DNA of 64,000 bases from the NCBI GenBank assembly GCA_016858145.1, contig JAEHOE010000133.1, positions 1 to 64,000 on the forward strand, given 5' to 3'. The notes under the pieces were generated by a model. That model saw only the letters and a program-made list of their open reading frames with translations. It was not told the origin of the DNA and ran no database searches. Each line of letters begins with the position of its first letter. Position 1 is the first letter of the stretch. This stretch comes from Edaphochlamys debaryana (Eukaryota; Chlorophyta; Chlorophyceae; Chlamydomonadales). Below are positions 1 through 12,400 of the stretch, piece by piece. The position numbers were made by a program, and so were the translations under genes.

Positions 1-735
1 CGCCGCCGCCACCCCCACGGCGTCCAGCGGCAGCCCCAGGGCGTACCCCGCCACCGCCCCGCCCAGCGCCGGCAGCAGCAGGCCCCCCAGCAGGGACCCC
101 AGCAGGGAGCCCACGGGGGCGGGGCCGTCCTCGGACGCAGCGGCCAGAGGGCCGTGGCGGTGGGACCCGTTGCTGGGGAGCGCGCAGGGAGGCGAGGGTC
201 GGTGGGGGTGTAAGGCAAAGGGGGTGACAGGGGGGTGAGGAATGCGGGACCCGGCACGGGTTGTAACACGTCGGAGCAACAGTAGATAGCAAGCGGAGGG
301 CAGGCGCAGTAAAGGTTACAGTGGAGAGGTGGTGGGGAGGTCAGCGACCCCACCTGTAGCCGGGGGCCCCACTGCGCAGCTGCTCGGGGGAGCCGGGGGT
401 GCCGGCGCCGTCCGCGGGCCACACGGGCGGCAGGTCGGAGCCGGGGCGGTCCTGGGTGGCCCCGGCGGGGCGGCGGCGCCTGCGGGGGCGGGTGGGGGCG
501 AGGAGCGGAGGAGGTCGGGCCGCCGACGACCCTAGCCATAGGGCGGCCGCGGCAGCCCCCCACCCCACCCGCCTACGCCCCTACTCACCCCACCCTTATC
601 CCGTCTGCACTCCCCGCTACCCGCCAGCACCACCTGCGCTCACCTGAGGTAGGGCGTGGGGTCGGGGTCCTGCTCCGCCTCGCTCCAGGGCATGAGGCCG
701 CGCAGGGGGCTCGCCAGCAGCCGACCCAGACCCAT
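1..735 (-). CDS. Unknown protein with hydrophobic segment, 5' part only
   Basis: Three exons run off the left edge: 644-735, 354-479 and 1-172. The ATG is at 735-733 and the first residues are MGLGRLLASPLRGL. Both introns have GT-AG ends and keep phase 2, so the three pieces join without a stop. The N-terminus carries an Arg/Pro-rich stretch encoded across the first junction. The third exon, after an acidic/Ser linker, encodes a Leu/Gly/Ala-rich hydrophobic segment (SLLGSLLGGLLLPALGG and onward) that looks like one or two membrane helices. I do not recognise the family. It is divergently arranged with the beta-helix gene to the right. The C-terminus is outside the window. Confidence 0.6.
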
Positions 736-2002
736 GGCCCCGCGCCGCGACGGAGTCAGCGGCAGAGGGCGGGAGAGGGCCGGAGGCGGTGGCGGCAGGG
801 AGGCGGGAGCGAGCGGCCGGGCTGCGCTGTGGCGAGGCCCCGCGGCGCCGGGACGCTGGGGCTTCAGTGCGTGCATTGCGAGGACGGCGCGCTGTGTTGC
901 GTTGCGTCGCGAGTCTGCTGATGACTGGGCGGACGATTGGGGAAGCAGCGCTGTGCGTAGCGGAAATGCGGGTTGGAGCAGGGTCATCGACGCCATCGGC
1001 CATCGGCCGGCTCGCGAGCTCGATCTGCGCCTCGTCGCGAGGCGCCGACTCTTTCTTCTGACAGCAACGCAAGCGTAGCGCATTAGCACATGAGCGGGTC
1101 GTGAGGCCGGGAGGTGTGGCATGGATGGCGTGGGGAAATTCCCTGCGTTTGGGCATGGCGCCTCGGCTTACACCACCGCACACCAGGCCAAGCCGCTGTC
1201 ACACACACCGCGACCGGCTCGCATGGGAAAAAGGCAAGTCTGTGGGGGGCGAGGGCAGGCGCGGCTTGGGGAGGCGGCAGACCCTGGCGACACGCCCGAA
1301 CCCCGTCACACACGAACCGCAACGCCGTACACGGCGGAAAATGCCAATGTGCGGCAACACAGAAACGTTGCTCACGGCCCGACGCTGCAGACACACACGC
1401 AGCGGCTAGCGCGCAACCGCGCAAGCACAGACACTGCACCTTTGTGGGCCACCGCACAGACCGCTACCGCTAGCCCGGATATGAGTAACTTGGTCTAAGG
1501 AAGGGTCAAGCATCGAGAATGCCGATAGTGGCGCACTTTGAGGTGAGCTGCTGGGGTGTCGACCGGCCATGACGTTCGGGGTCCGGATGCGCTGCCCATC
1601 ATGGTGTCAAGTATTAATTTGGTGTGACACACAAGCTAGTTCATTGAATCGCGGGACGGGTTACCCAGTGTTTTGTGCACTCCGGTCACATCTCTCAACA
1701 GTGGGCGATTTACAGCGAGGTTCCCTACCCAGCATCGAATATGTACGCGTTGGTGTCCCCATGAACGCCGTTTGGAGGGATACTGCACCCCGCGGCCCGC
1801 CCTCCACCTGCTGCATGTCTTGGAACCAGCCACGAGACCGCGGTATCCTGAGCGCACAGCAACTGCGGCGTCTAGCAGGCCACACACGAAACGCCTATTT
1901 GCTCCACAACCCTCAAAACCGCCGTGCGTGCACTCCTAACCCCCTCCATTTCCCCTCTCCCTCCCCTCCTTTTTACCGCTCCCTCCGCTCCGCCCCCTCC
2001 AG
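736..2002. other. Intergenic/5' region between divergent genes
   Basis: This stretch should hold the promoter of the minus-strand gene at 735 and the promoter and missing first exon(s) of the beta-helix gene. Open frames exist here but none shows a convincing ATG exon with a donor that would join the acceptor at 2001-2002. A pyrimidine-rich tract at about 1940-2000 precedes that acceptor. Confidence 0.5.
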
Positions 2003-2689
2003 AGCAGCAGCGGCAATGGCAGCGGCGCCGCGGGCCTGGTGCGCCCCGCCTCGGCGCTGACGCGGGCGGCCTCCGCCCGGGGCGAGGGCCGCATCTCCAG
2101 CAACGGCGGCGCTTCCGGGGGCAGCTCGGGCGGCGGCGCGGTGCCCTCGTGGCTCACCGCCTGGTCCAGGCCCGTGGTCAACTCCACACCCATCGACACG
2201 GGTCCGGCCATCAAGGCAAGCCCCGCTTGCCGTACGTCCTTGCGAGGTACTCCCCATGTCGTCCCTTCTCATGCCCCTGTGCGATCCCCTTTTTCCACTG
2301 TCCCCAGCAAATGCCACCAGCCACTGACCGCGACACTAGACATCCCTTACCCTGTATCTCCTTCCTTATCCTGGCCTCCCTTCCTGCCTTACAGGACTTC
2401 ACGGCGAAGCCCCTGCCGGCATCCTCCCGCGCCGGCGGGCTGGGGCCGGGCCTAACCCTGGGCCTGGGCGGCGTGCAGGGGGCGCCCGGCTCCTCCAGCC
2501 CCACCAACACCAGCCCCCGCTTCAGCTTCGGAGTCCGCTCCAACTCCCTCGGCCGCCCGCGCCTCAGCTCCACGGGCGATGACGCCGACGCCGGCGGCGG
2601 CGGCAACCCGGGCCTCAGCAGCAGCGGCGGGGCCCTGGCGCCGACACTGAGCGGCCCGGCGGCGCATACCCTGCTAGGCCAGTTCGCCC

Positions 2690-2721
<32 letters not shown>

Positions 2722-5700
2722 AGCGGCGTGCTGACGGGGCTGCCGCCGACGCCGCCGCAGGCACGACCGGGCAGCGCGCGCCGGGCGGGCCGGGCCTCGT
2801 TCTCTGGCGGCTCTGGCCCCGGCCCCGCGCCCTCCGTCGCGCCGGGCGGCGGCCCTGCCCCCTCCGCGGCCTGGGGCGACCGCCCCTCTGGACCCTCGCC
2901 GCCAACCGACTCTGGCGAGGCCGCCACGGGCCCGGGTGCGCGCTCGGGCTCGGGCGAGAGACGGCCCTCCTCCGCCGCCCCCGCACGGCGGCGCAAGTCC
3001 CCGGGCATGCCCCGCCGCAGCCACAGCGGCGGCGGCGGCGGCGGCGCGCACCCCACCCGGCGGCAGTCGCACAGCGGCGGCGCCGGCAGCGCCCCGCCCG
3101 CGCGCCGCGCCTCGCTGACGGGCGGAGCCCTCACCGCTGACCCCGCGGCGCCGCCGCACCGGCACACGTCCGGTCCCCGCAAGGCCTCGTCCAAACGGGG
3201 CAGCCTGTCCGGTACTGCCGGCGCTGGGAAGGAGGCCGCTACCGCTGCCGCCGCCGCCGCCAGCCCGCCGGCTCCTCGGCCCGGCGCCGCCGCGCCGGGT
3301 CGCCAGCGCCCTAGCTCAGCCGCCCCCGCCCGGGCCTCGGCCTCCGGCGCCGCCCAACAGCCGTCCCCCTCCCCTCCGCCACGGCCCAGCGCCCCCCACC
3401 ACACCCCCAGCCGCCCCGTCCATGAGTCACCCAAGCGCCGCCCCCGCGTGGCCCTAGAGGCCCTGCCCCTGGGCCCCGACGAGGGAGATTCGGGTGACGT
3501 CACCGAATCCCAACTGCTAACGAACGCGGCACGTGGCTTCGGCCGTGCCGTGTCGGGCGTGCCCAACGAGGTGGCGTTGCCGGGCCCCGGGCCCAGCAGC
3601 GTCAGTGCTTTCGGGCTGGGCCCAGACAGGCCCGAGCGGGCCCCTGCGCTGCACATCCCGCTGCCCCAACACATGCTCATGAACGGGACCCTCACGGTGG
3701 GGCCGGGCGCGGGCTCGAAACGGGAACCCAGGGGACGAAACGTGTGCGCGTTTGCCACCCGTTGCCAGGATGCTTTCCCGGAAAGGCTTTGGTACCAACC
3801 AACGCGGCCCACGTGCGTCATCGCAGCACACGCCCTGCTGACCCGTACCCCCCCCCTCTCTCCCCCATGATGGCATGGTGTGTCGGCCCCCCCGCAGGAC
3901 CTGGTGGAGCGCCTGGCCCGCGGCGGGGAGCGCTCCGTGCACCTGTCCCTGGCGTCCGTGGCCTTCAGCGGGGAGCTGGACGCGTCCCTGGGCGACACCA
4001 TCCGCATCACCAACCGCTTAGTCATCCTGCACAACGCGACCTTTCATCTGCGGCCGGGGCAGGTAGGCTCGGGGTGGGCTCTCGTCCTTTGGCTCCAAGC
4101 ATCCCCCATGACTCGCTGGCCCCTCTTGCGCCTGCTCTCCTTATCTTACTCCCTTTTTCTTCTTCCCTTGACCGCAACGCCACAGAGCTTCTGGGTGGGC
4201 CCCGGCGGCTTCCTGCTGCTGGCGGACGTCCTCATCATCACCTCCCCACCCCTTGCCGCCGCCGTCACCAGCCCCGTGCCCTCCCGGGGCACCAGCCGCA
4301 GGGGCAAGGGCAGCCTGGGGGCCTCCGCCGCCGCCGCGCCGCCGCCGCCGCCGCCCTGGGTGGCGTCGCTCGAGGCAGCCTCCGCCGCCGCCACGCCGCC
4401 GCCGGTCGTCAACTCGGCGCCCTGGGCGGCGCCGCGCTTCGGCGGCGACGGCGGCGGCGGCGGCGGCTTTGGCGGCGGCGCCGCCGCCGCGCCGAGGCCG
4501 GGGGCCATCGCTTCGGGTGTTCCGCTGCTTCACGTCGTCAGCGGAGGCAAGCTCCTGCTGAGGGGCTGCCGGGTCAAAGTCATGCCAACGGTAGCGGCAG
4601 AGGCCGCCGCGCCGCCCACGGGCGCGCTGTCGCTGCCGCCGGGCTTGACGCCGGGCGTGGTCGGCGGCGGCGGCGGCGGGGGCAGCACCCTGACGTCGCC
4701 GCGGGGCGGCGGCGGGGGCGGCGGCGAGCGGGCATGGGCGGCGCCGCCGGCTCCCAAGCGGCCCTCCCCCAGTCAGATGGTGTGTGTGCTGGCGGAGGCG
4801 GGGGCGGCGGTGGAGGCCATGGGCTGCCGCCTGGGCCGCATCGTGGCGGCGGGGGCGGGGGCCAACGTGGCGCTGCGCCGCTGCAGGGTGAGCCGCGGCC
4901 GGGGTGGGGCGGGGGTTCCGGACGGGCATGGTTGTGGGTACACACGTGCACAACTAACCTGGATCAGACATTCCCCTCTTCATGTGCACCAATGCCCTCA
5001 CCCGCCCACCCGAACCACCACCACCGCCACCACCACCACCACCACCGCCCCAGGTCAAGCCCGGCAAGGCCTGCTCCCCCGACGCGCCCCTGGCGCTGGC
5101 GGCCGACGGCGCCTCGCTCTCCATCACCCACACGGAGCTCAAGGGAGGGCCGGCGCAGGCCGTGGCGCTGACGGGCGCCGGCTCGCGGCTGCACATGGGC
5201 GAGTCAGCCATCAGCCTCTGCCGCTCCCACGGCGTCATGGCCTCCGCCGGGGCCTCCGTCACGGCCGCCGCCTGCCGCATCACGCTCAACGGCGGCGCGG
5301 GCGTGTCCGCCCGCGGCGCCACCACCAGCCTCAACCTAGAGGACTGCGAGCTGGTCCGCAACGGAGGCAGCGGCGTGTCAGTGGGCGGGGGCGCCAGCGC
5401 GCGTGTGGTGTCGAGCCTGGCGGTCCAGTCGCGAGGCGGGTCTGGGCTGAGCGCCGACGGCGCGGGCACTCGGGTGGTGGCGGAGAGCTGCAGTCTGGAC
5501 GACAACGCCGCCAGCGGTGTGACGGCCCGTCGGGGCGCGTGCGTGGAGCTGGTGGACTGCTCGGCCAGCGGCAACGTGGTGTGCGGCCTGGAGGTGGAGG
5601 GGACCTACTCGGCGGGTGAGCGTGGGGGGGGGAGAGGGGGGTTTCTGAATCTGGTAAGCGGGAGAGCGTATACTTGTTAGGGAAAAGGGGAGTTGCTGGT

Positions 5701-7053
5701 GCGGGAAAGGGATGGAGAGGGAGACCGAAGAGTTCGAGGGTGGTGAGAAGGGAAGGAGGTGTTGTGCGGGCTCGAGAGGGTGGCGGGTCGTTGACCGGCA
5801 TCGGCGCTGACACCCAACCTAACGCTCCCCCTCTGTCGCCTGCCGCAGGCGACGCCGCGCAGCGTGTGGCTGAGGCCACCCTGGCCGGCACACCCACACC
5901 GCCCGCGCCCTCCCCCGCGGTCATCAACCTGGTCCGGGGGGGCGTGTTCGCCAAGAACCACTCGCACGGGGTGGCCATATCCAACGGAGGCGGCCTCAAG
6001 GTGAGGCCGCAAGGGCTTGAATCGACATGGCGATGGCAATCCTACTGCCATGCGCCTCTCGACCCATACCCGCCTGCGCCCACCCCGCCACAGCCTGTCT
6101 TTACTCTGCTACACCGCCCCTGCCCCATGGCCCCCTTTCGCACAGGTGCTGGGCGCTGAGCTGAGCCAGAACGGGGGGGACGGGGCCTACGTGGACGGTG
6201 GGGGCTGCGAGCTGGCACTGCAGGGCTGCTCGGCGCTGGGCAACGTGGAGTCGGCGCTGTTCGTGTGCTCGGGCGGCGGCGCGCGAGCCGAGGCCTGCAG
6301 GCTGGGCGGCAACCTGCACGGCGACGTGGCGGTGGGCGGCAAGGGCAGCCGCGCCATCCTGGACCGGTGCCAGTTCGAGTGGAACCCCGTGACGGCGCTG
6401 CGGGTGCACATGGGCGCGGCGGTGGGTGGCGGTGGGGGCCTGGGGGTGTCTGGAGGGCTCATGAGGAGATGTTAGCCGGGACCTGGGTGCATGAGGTGGA
6501 GCCACCTGCCCGACGCCCCTCGCCTTGCTTCTGCGCCAGCCGCTGCCTCCTCCTGCCAAAGCCACGTCCGCGGCATCTGCCCTGACCGCGCGCAGCCCAC
6601 CCGCTCCCCAGCTCAACCACTCGACCCTGATCTCCCCTCCCTCCCCTTGCCCCATTCCCCCTTGCACCCCAGGTGGTGGTTAAGGACTGCGCCATGGAGC
6701 CGCAGCCCACCTCGGGCGTCTACGCAGCCGCACACGCGGCCGTGTCGGGGGCCGAGGAGGGGCAGGGCGGGGCCAAGGGCGCGGCCAAGAAGGGCCGGGA
6801 GCCGGACGTGGCAGCCCTGCTGGACGACCTGGGGGAGGAGGAGGAAGAGGAGGAGGGGGCGGAGGAGGAGGAGATTGGGGGCGGCGTGGGGTCTTGGGCG
6901 GGCGGCGCGGGCAAGAAGGGCTGGGCCATCGGCTCCGTTAAGAGCGAGTACGTGCAGCTGTTTGGGCGCGGCAGCTCCATCCTGGTCGATGGGCAGATGT
7001 TTATCTCGCACGTGGGCGAGGACGGTGAGCCGCTCATGAACGTGGACGGCTGA
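2003..7053 (+). CDS. Right-handed parallel beta-helix repeat protein (5' exon missing)
   Basis: Eight exons were traced: 2003-2215, 2395-3696, 3898-4062, 4186-4887, 5054-5615, 5849-6000, 6146-6421 and 6673-7053 (TGA). They give 1250 residues in phase. Intron 1 has a GC donor (AAG|GCAAGC). The first ~500 residues are low complexity (Gly, Pro, Ser, Ala, with basic RRxS patches). From about residue 510 the protein shows repeated short beta-helix rungs, for example VILHNATFHLRPGQ, SGVSVGGGASARVV, SGVTARRGACVELVDCSAS and DGAYVDGGGCELALQGCSA. This fits the Beta_helix/PbH1 (pectate-lyase-like) fold, where such repeats often bind or modify carbohydrate or act as a scaffold. No catalytic residues could be assigned. 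The C-terminus has an acidic Glu run followed by a short ordered tail. The true start codon lies upstream and was not found. Confidence 0.75.
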
Positions 7054-7500
7054 GCAGGGGCTGAGAAAGAGGAGGCTAGAGGCGCAGGAGGCAACGAAAG
7101 AAGATAGGGAGAGGAGGAGTATAAGGAGGAGGAGGAGGCTTGGGGGGCTCAGGGCCGCTCCGCAGGGCTGCTCGTGGGCTTGTGTCAAGCAGGGGACCAA
7201 CTCACGGCGTTGTTACTGGCTTGTGGTGCCGTGTGTGTTGAGCGTAGTCCACCACCGGTTGGGCTGGTGAGCGGTTAGCGGGTGGCACGATTGGGTTATG
7301 GCATGGCATTGTGCAGGTGCCGGCTTGCAACAGGGCCGCGGTGCAGGCATGCATGCGCAGGGTTTAAGCTTCATGGTCAGGTTGTTTGGCTTGTGCTAGT
7401 TGTTCCAGGCAGCGCAGGGGAGGGGTGCGTGTCTGCAGGGGTGCGTGTACATATGGAAGGGGTTCAAGTGAGGGTCAGTTTTAGCGGCGAGGGTGCCGGG

Positions 7501-7505
7501 TGTAA
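7501..7505 (+). terminator. TGTAA polyadenylation signal (beta-helix gene)
   Basis: TGTAA lies about 450 bases after the TGA at 7051-7053. TGTAA is the usual poly(A) signal of Chlamydomonas-type algae. The sequence between is 3' UTR. Confidence 0.6.
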
Positions 7506-7793
7506 GACAAGTTCGACCTCCACGTCGCACGCCGTCACTTGGTCGCCCGCTCAGTCGCAAGTCCGCACTGTGCAAGCGGCGAAGGGAGCAGGGGCTGCGC
7601 GTGGCGCAGGCCCTGCGGGGGAAGGGCCAGGCCGCGACGGCGCCAGCGCCTGCCGCGTCGCGGCGGGAGCTCCTCGTCATCGCCCGCATCCCACTCGCGG
7701 GCCCCGCCGCCATCGCCCCATCAAGCTGCTGCCCCTCTACTTCCAGCGCTCTGCACACCAGGCCACACAACGCTGAGCTCCCGAACACACACC

Positions 7794-8891
7794 ATGCGCG
7801 TCACCGCTGCCGCCGCTCACCACCTGTCGCACCGCCTGCGCGCGCTCGCCTCCACCGCCTCCCGCCCCTGCCCGCTGCCGCACCGCGTCACCCCGGCGCC
7901 CCCCCTCGTCCGAGCCATGGCCTCCTCCGGCGCTGCGCCCGGCGGCAGTGGCATGGGCGACCACAAGACCAACCCGGCCGAGATCCCACGCGAGAAGTTT
8001 GGCTCGGGGCAGCCGTACACGCAGGCGGCGCAGGACGACCAGGTGGGGGGAAAGGGGCGCTGCGCAAGGGGCAGCGGCCAGCGGGGTGAAACCGGGGAGG
8101 GAGGGCCCGGGGGCTGGCTGGGGGAATGGGGAGGAGGGGAGGCAGGGGGAGGAGGGTCACGTGCTGCTAGCGCCAAGGCTAGCGGGGTAGAGGGAGGCAG
8201 GGGCCATTGAGGCAGCCAGAGGGGGGCCTCCCCACGGTTTGATGAAACCCCGCGCCTGCTGACGCTTTGCTTCCCCTCCCCTCCCCTCTTCCCCCCCAGG
8301 CGGTGGTCACGGGCTGTGACGAGATGAAGGAGGGGGAGCAGCCCCCGGCCGCCATGCAGGTAGGGTCTTGGGCCGTGGGTCTTGGCTGGCAAACCTTTGC
8401 AGGCTTGCCCCGGCTTGCCGCCAGTCGAACTCTTTAGCCAGCACCCCTCTTAGCGCACACTGCCGCTGCGGGGCCTTTGAGAGTCTCCCTTGCCCGCCCG
8501 CTTCACTCGTCGACCCCGATTCCATCTCTCCCCTGACTGCGCCCTCCCCCCTCCCCGACCCCCACCCGCCCCACCCCCACAGGAGCTGGTCTCTGAGGTG
8601 GTGCAGCAAGACCGCGAGGCCAAGCAACACACGCACCAGCAACAGTCCAACACCCCCTCCTCCTCCTCGGGGGCCTCGGGGGGTTCCGAGGCGGGAGGTG
8701 GTGACCGGGGCTCGGAGCTAGGGGAGTCGGAGGCAGGTCCCACGGCGCTGCCGGGCGGAGGGCAGCAGGTGGGGGAGCAGGGGCGGGGCCCGGAGGTCAA
8801 GTCGGCGCCTCCCGCGGCGGGGGGCAACAGGGGCGGCTGCCCGCCCGACGGCGCTGCCGCCGCGACGGGAGGGTACGGAGCCACCGACTGA
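7794..8891 (+). CDS. Small hypothetical protein, probable organelle-targeted
   Basis: Three exons, 7794-8042, 8300-8359 and 8583-8891 (TGA), encode 205 residues with all introns in phase 0. The N-terminal ~40 residues are rich in Ala, Arg, His, Ser and Pro with almost no acidic residues (MRVTAAAAHHLSHRLRALAS), which resembles a chloroplast or mitochondrial transit peptide. A second Met follows at about residue 42. The central part is charged and hydrophilic (DHKTNPAEIPREKFGSGQPY, VVTGCDEMKEGEQ, ELVSEVVQQDREAK) and looks like the conserved core. The last ~90 residues are Ser/Gly/Glu low complexity. I do not recognise the family. It lies about 290 bases downstream of the poly(A) signal of the previous gene. 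Confidence 0.65.
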
Positions 8892-9412
8892 GGGGGCAGG
8901 GTCTTGGGTGAGGCGTACGTGGGGGTAAGCGGCGCAAGATGAGGTAGGCTCGAGCTGTTGGCAAGCGTGCTAGGAACTTGTTGGGTGCAAAGGAATTGAG
9001 TTGCATATCAGGTATTTGAGGGGTGCCTGGGGTGCCTGGCGTGCGCTCTGGGCCGCATGAACACAGCCTGAGGCAGGGAAATGATGGCATGGCACGTGTT
9101 CGTGTGTAGCCCCCGACGGGTCCCTCGCTGCCACGCTGGTCCCCGGCTTCCTCACTTCCTTCATCATTTCGCACGCGCACCCCACTCAGCTCATCTCAGC
9201 CCACGCCCTCTCCCCAAGCGCGCCGGACACGCGTGTCATGCGACCAAAACCCCGTCATCCCGCCCGCCACCAGCTCATGCAGCCATTCATTGTCGCCCGT
9301 GGAAGCACACAAGTGCAGCTAGCTAAGATGTCGTTAACGCGACAAGCCATGGCCCAAGTAGCGAGAAAGCTGAACTACAGCCATCCACAATGAGTTAGGG
9401 GAAACTCCCAAG
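8892..9412. other. Intergenic, 3' UTR and promoter region
   Basis: This holds the 3' UTR of the small gene and the 5' region of the hydrolase gene. I saw no exact TGTAA after 8891 and no other feature. A short upstream ATG followed by GAG TAG at 9390-9398 precedes the chosen start. Confidence 0.4.
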
Positions 9413-12400
9413 ATGGTGCCTGCGCAATTGCTATTTGCGTCGCTGTTGCTGTCCACTGTAACCATATGCGGCGGCTACAGGCGAGCGACAAAGCCCCACG
9501 GACTGGATGCTATGACCGCGATCGAAGCTGGTTTTACACAGCTCTGGTGGGACTACAGAGTTGCACAGAGGACCGCCAGCAAAGAGGATTATCGGTTTGC
9601 GGTCGACCTGCCATCCCGACTGAATGGCATCAGCTTTGTCGGCAACGCGGCGCGCTTACGGCTGGTGCTCGAGCGCGTTCGGTCAGGTGCGTGGAATGGG
9701 GCGGCGCGAACTCTAGGTGCCGGGGCCGGTGGGGACGGGCGGGGATGGTGAGGGGGCTAGGCACGGTGCCCGCCACCTGCCTCAGGCCCTGCCCCACCCA
9801 CCACCCCTCCCTGCCCAGGCGAGGCCATCCGCGTGGGCTCCCTGGGCGGCAGCATCACGCACGGCCAGGGCGCAGGCGGGCCCGAGGTCACATACGCCGC
9901 CCAGTTCGTGATGTGGCTCAACGCAGCCATGCCGCCCAACCGCTACCGCGGGATTGGGTCCATAGTGCCCGGCTCCAATGGCACGGGCTGGGCTCCGGGT
10001 GCTGCCGGTGCGGGGACGGAGGGAAGAGCGGGGTCCAAGGTGCGACGGAGAGCGCTGCAAGGCGCGGGTCAGCAAGGCGTGCTTGGGGAAGGCGAGCAGG
10101 CTGAGGCGGCAGGGCCGGATAGCACTGCCGGGATAGCACTAGGCGCGCTGGAGGCTGCGCTGCGAGTGGAGGACGAACGGCGCTTGAGGCGGAGCGGCAC
10201 GCAGCGGCGCAGCCTCTCACGGCGCCACCACCGGCGGAGACGGCGGGGCCGGGCTCTGCAGGGCTCCTCCGCCTCCGCAGTCGAGGGTACCTCTGCTGCC
10301 GGGGGAGTGCCCGGCGGTCCTGGACCCTCCTCGACGCGCCTCAGTCGCAATGGCGCTGGGGAGCCGGTCCCAGGTGGAAGACGCGACGAGGGGTTGTTAG
10401 CCCCCCTTGGAAGGGACTCCTCGGGGAGTGGGGCACAGCAGGATGCGTCTGCTGTCCGGCGGTCCCTTCCCGAGGAGGAGGGAGCAGGGGACGACGGGGA
10501 TGCCCACAATGGGGACGGAGGCGAGGGCAGCGAGGTCGACGCCGCCCTGGTGCCGACCGCACCCGACGTCCCCCCCGTGCCCAGCGCCCCGCCGCCCGCG
10601 CCCCCTCGCCACGCCTACTACAGCGGGGCGGTGCCGGGCACTCAGTCGGCCTACATGAGCAGCTGCGTGCACCACCACCTGCCGCCGGGTGGGGAGGGGG
10701 CGGGGGGTAGGAGGGAGGGCGGGAGAGGGTCGGCTGAGGGAGAGTGGAGGTGTGTGCGGCAAGTGTGCACCCTGGGTGCATCGTGCAAGGAGGATGCTGC
10801 TGGAGTATTGCGTCCCGAGGGTGGGAGCCATACCCAAGATCCCCCTCTCCTGCTCCCTCTCTCCTACCGACTCTGCCACCCTGCCATCTTGCCCCTCCCC
10901 TCCCCCCCAGACGTGGACCTGGTCATGGTGGAGTACGCAATGAACGACAGCCCCGCGCCCTCGCCGCACCTGGGGGTGAGGCGGGGGCAGAGCCAGTGCC
11001 TGCATGGCTTTGGGTCTCCGAGGGAAGGGCACTGCCTGCCAGATCCTCCCGGGCTGCAACCCCTGCCTCCGGAGCCCCCATGCTCCACACACACGCCGCC
11101 ACCCCTGCAACCCCCCTCCGCCCCCCAAGGACCCCGACCGGCGCGGCTTCGAGCGTCTCCTGCGCAAGGTCCTGCGCCTGCCCTCGCGCCCTGCCGTACT
11201 GCTCGTACACATGTACACACCGGCAGCCGCACACGGCAGGTACGGCAGCGCGGATTGGGGCTGGCACCGGCCTCACGGCGCCAGGGAACGGGGCCACACG
11301 GGCATGTCCCTCCTTCCACCTGCTCCCTGACGCTCCTCATGCACCCCCAACATCACCACCCGCCGCTCCCGCCCGCCCGTGCGCCCCCAGGTACTTCCAC
11401 ACGGCGGAGAGGGACTTCTCGGAGTACGCCCAGTACTACGGACTGCCGTCGGTGGGAGTCGGGGTTGCGGACAGGACGCCAACTACACAGTCCTGGGGAC
11501 ATCGATGTGCTTTGTCGCGTGTCTTTCCTGCGGATCTTTCAACTTGGGCTGCCCTCTTGTTTTTCTGCGGAGCGCCCGAACCAAGCCCCTCCTGCCATTC
11601 CGCTTCCGACCCATCTGCCCTCCTGCCCTGCCGCGTGCCCCCCCCCCCCCCGCCCAGGTCTCCCTGCGGGCCGCCGTCATGCCCTTCGCAGCGGAGGCCG
11701 TCGCCGCGCAGGCGGCCGTGCTGGCCGCCCTCCCCGCCGCCGTGCGCCCCGCCTCCGCCTCGGCGCCCTCCGCCTCCGTCGCCGACCTGTCCGCCCTGGC
11801 CGCGGCGCTGGACGCACTGCCGCCCAGCGTGGCGACCCTGACACCCGCAGGTGGGGGGCGGGGAAGGTCTGGGCGGGGGGCAAGAGGCCGTGGCTGCAGC
11901 TGGGCTTTGAGATAAGTGCGTAACGGTACGCCTGTGACAGCCGGTTGTCGCTGCTCTTAGTGCCAGGTCACCCTTTGCAGCCTCCTGCCCCCGCCCATCC
12001 CTGATGATCTTCCCCTTACCCTTCCCCTTCCCCTCCTCCCCCCCCCAGCGCTGTTCAACGGCGGCAAGCACCACCCCGGGAGGGGGGGCCACGTGGTGGC
12101 GGCGGAGCTACTCATCACCCTGGCCCTGGTGGGGGGGAGGGGGTGTTGCAGGCTGGGCGGGGGATGGGTCGGAGATCTCGTTGACTTGACATTGGGTGCC
12201 CGGTACTCTTGCCCTTGCCCCCCAGGACCTGCTCGCCTCCAACGAGCGTCTTGCGGCTAACCCCGCCGCTCTGCTGCCCGCCGCCGCCTCCACGCCCCGC
12301 CTGGCCTTCCCCCTCGCCGCCAGCCCCACCGCCGCCCCCGCCTTCGTGGCGGCCCTGGCCGCCCTCTCCGCCCGGCCCCTGCCGCCCCCCGTGTCGGAGG

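Noticed and set aside
1083..1498. Several overlapping ORFs proposed as the first exon of the beta-helix gene
   Set aside because: None ends at a donor that joins the 2003 acceptor with a plausible peptide.
2200..4034. Long minus-strand open frames antisense to the beta-helix gene
   Set aside because: GC-rich codons leave the opposite strand open; the plus strand has phase-consistent introns and beta-helix repeats.
4982..5053. Alternative start at 4982 giving a poly-Pro leader into the beta-helix exon
   Set aside because: This is the CCA-rich end of an intron; the upstream exon joins in phase at 4887/5054.
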